Below are positions 63,363 to 64,000 of a DNA stretch of 64,000 bases, piece after piece. The DNA is taken from assembly GCF_947500265.1 (NCBI RefSeq), contig NZ_CANMRN010000001.1:496001-560000 (forward strand), written 5' to 3'. Made by a program: the position numbers and the translations under genes. Position 1 is the stretch's first letter; every line of letters begins with the position of its first letter. This stretch comes from an uncultured Psychrobacter sp. GTDB taxonomy: Bacteria > Pseudomonadota > Gammaproteobacteria > Pseudomonadales > Moraxellaceae. The notes under the pieces were generated by a model. The model did not search any database. It saw nothing but the letters and a program-made list of their open reading frames with translations, and was not told the origin of the DNA.

Positions 63363-64000
63363 TTACTCATCATTCTCAAAACTCACACCTTGGTAGTACT
63401 CTGGCGTTAGATTAATAAAGCGGGTAAATTGACCTTCAAAGCCTAGACGAATAGTACCGATAGGGCCGTTACGTTGTTTACCAATGATGATTTCAGCCAC
63501 GCCTTTGTGGTCTGAGTTTTCATTATAAACCTCATCACGATAGATGAACATAATCAAATCGGCATCCTGCTCAATCGCACCAGATTCACGTAGATCCGAC
63601 ATGATAGGGCGTTTATTTGGACGGTTCTCTAGACTACGGTTAAGCTGTGATAACGCAATCACTGGACATTCAAGCTCACGTGCTAGTGCCTTCAGACTAC
63701 GAGAAATCTCAGAAATCTCGCCAACACGGTTACCATCTAAGCTGGGTACTTTCATCAGCTGAAGATAATCGACTACGATAGCACCCAAGCGACCGTCATG
63801 GTTTTTGGCAATACGGCGGCAGCGAGAACGCATCTCAGACGGCGGTAGGGCGGTACTATCATCAATATACAAATGCTTTGATTGCAAATGTTGAATGGCG
63901 TTCATCATCTTTGCCCATTCATCTTCATTCATTTGCCCAGAACGCAGATGCGTCTGATTAATCGCACCCCATGAGGACAGCAGACGCATGACGATAGATT
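63363..64000 (-). CDS. dnaB: Replicative DNA helicase DnaB, C-terminal fragment
   Basis: The 3' part of the gene; the frame stays open to the window edge at 64000. It encodes the end of the RecA-like helicase domain: VMRLLSS, Walker B IVVDYLQLM, SRSLKALARELECPVIALSQLNRSLE, and MSDLRESGAIEQDADLIMFIYRDEVY, then the typical EIIIGKQRNGPIGTI tail with FINL. Walker A lies outside the window. DnaB is the hexameric fork helicase. No intein-like interruption is visible in this part. Confidence 0.95.
   Translation of the reverse strand, partial: SIVMRLLSSWGAINQTHLRSGQMNEDEWAKMMNAIQHLQSKHLYIDDSTALPPSEMRSRCRRIAKNHDGRLGAIVVDYLQLMKVPSLDGNRVGEISEISRSLKALARELECPVIALSQLNRSLENRPNKRPIMSDLRESGAIEQDADLIMFIYRDEVYNENSDHKGVAEIIIGKQRNGPIGTIRLGFEGQFTRFINLTPEYYQGVSFENDE

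Overview
The window is core chromosome of a gammaproteobacterium of the family Moraxellaceae, most probably Psychrobacter. The reasons are moderately low GC, an Hfq with a long glycine-rich tail, a CarO-like outer-membrane porin, a UreH-like membrane protein beside ccoS, and protein sequences closest in character to Psychrobacter and Acinetobacter. This assignment comes from sequence character only; no database search was run. I see no insertion sequence, prophage, CRISPR array, rRNA or tRNA gene.

Layout. 1-5900: a valine/isobutyrate catabolic operon (end of mmsA, acyl-CoA dehydrogenase, enoyl-CoA hydratase, 3-hydroxyisobutyryl-CoA hydrolase, mmsB) faces an IclR-type regulator across a shared terminator. 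5901-9782: a CarO-like porin with a structured leader, a phosphopantetheinyl transferase, Pal and an unrecognised protein. 10189-17415: pepN, a solitary AT-rich accessory gene of unknown function between two terminators, DAHP synthase, lpxB and rnhB. 17699-21255: a DUF924 protein and the two norspermidine-type polyamine genes (nspC and carboxynorspermidine dehydrogenase), the second behind a promoter with a perfect 14-bp hairpin. 21378-24837: a Fur-box-preceded exported Fes-like esterase, htpX and a YnfA-type membrane protein. 24931-30490: a tiny Lys-rich protein, queD, tsaE, mutL, miaA and hfq (the usual amiB is absent). 30708-36241: kdsD-kdsC-lptC-lptA-lptB (Kdo synthesis and LPS export), then radA. 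36404-41067: rlpA, rodA, an M15-type peptidase and a small lipoprotein. 41216-46867: an M16 peptidase pair with an overlooked 49-residue lipoprotein gene, then ftsY and ogt. 46948-52947: yebC, a voltage-gated-type potassium channel with a zinc-ribbon tail, a UbiB-family kinase, aroQ, a cold-shock protein with a long leader, and a DEAD-box helicase. 53055-64000: UreH-like protein with a Met/His/Asp-rich tail, ccoS, a DUF218 protein, murB, a low-molecular-weight tyrosine phosphatase, hslR, an excalibur protein, ilvA, rpiA, argF, alr and the end of dnaB.

Most genes serve the envelope (LPS, peptidoglycan, lipoproteins, porin) or central metabolism. Gene ends are well marked: about eighteen hairpins that look like intrinsic terminators separate the units, many of them usable in both directions between convergent genes. 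Several candidate promoters carry an extended -10 (TGnTATAAT-like) element.

I did not find a clear new multi-gene system. The more unusual signals are the leader hairpin at the polyamine gene, the terminator-like hairpin in the porin leader, the solitary gene at 12957, the potassium channel with a zinc ribbon, the iron-regulated exported esterase without a siderophore locus nearby, and two very small genes (24931-25053 and 44423-44572).
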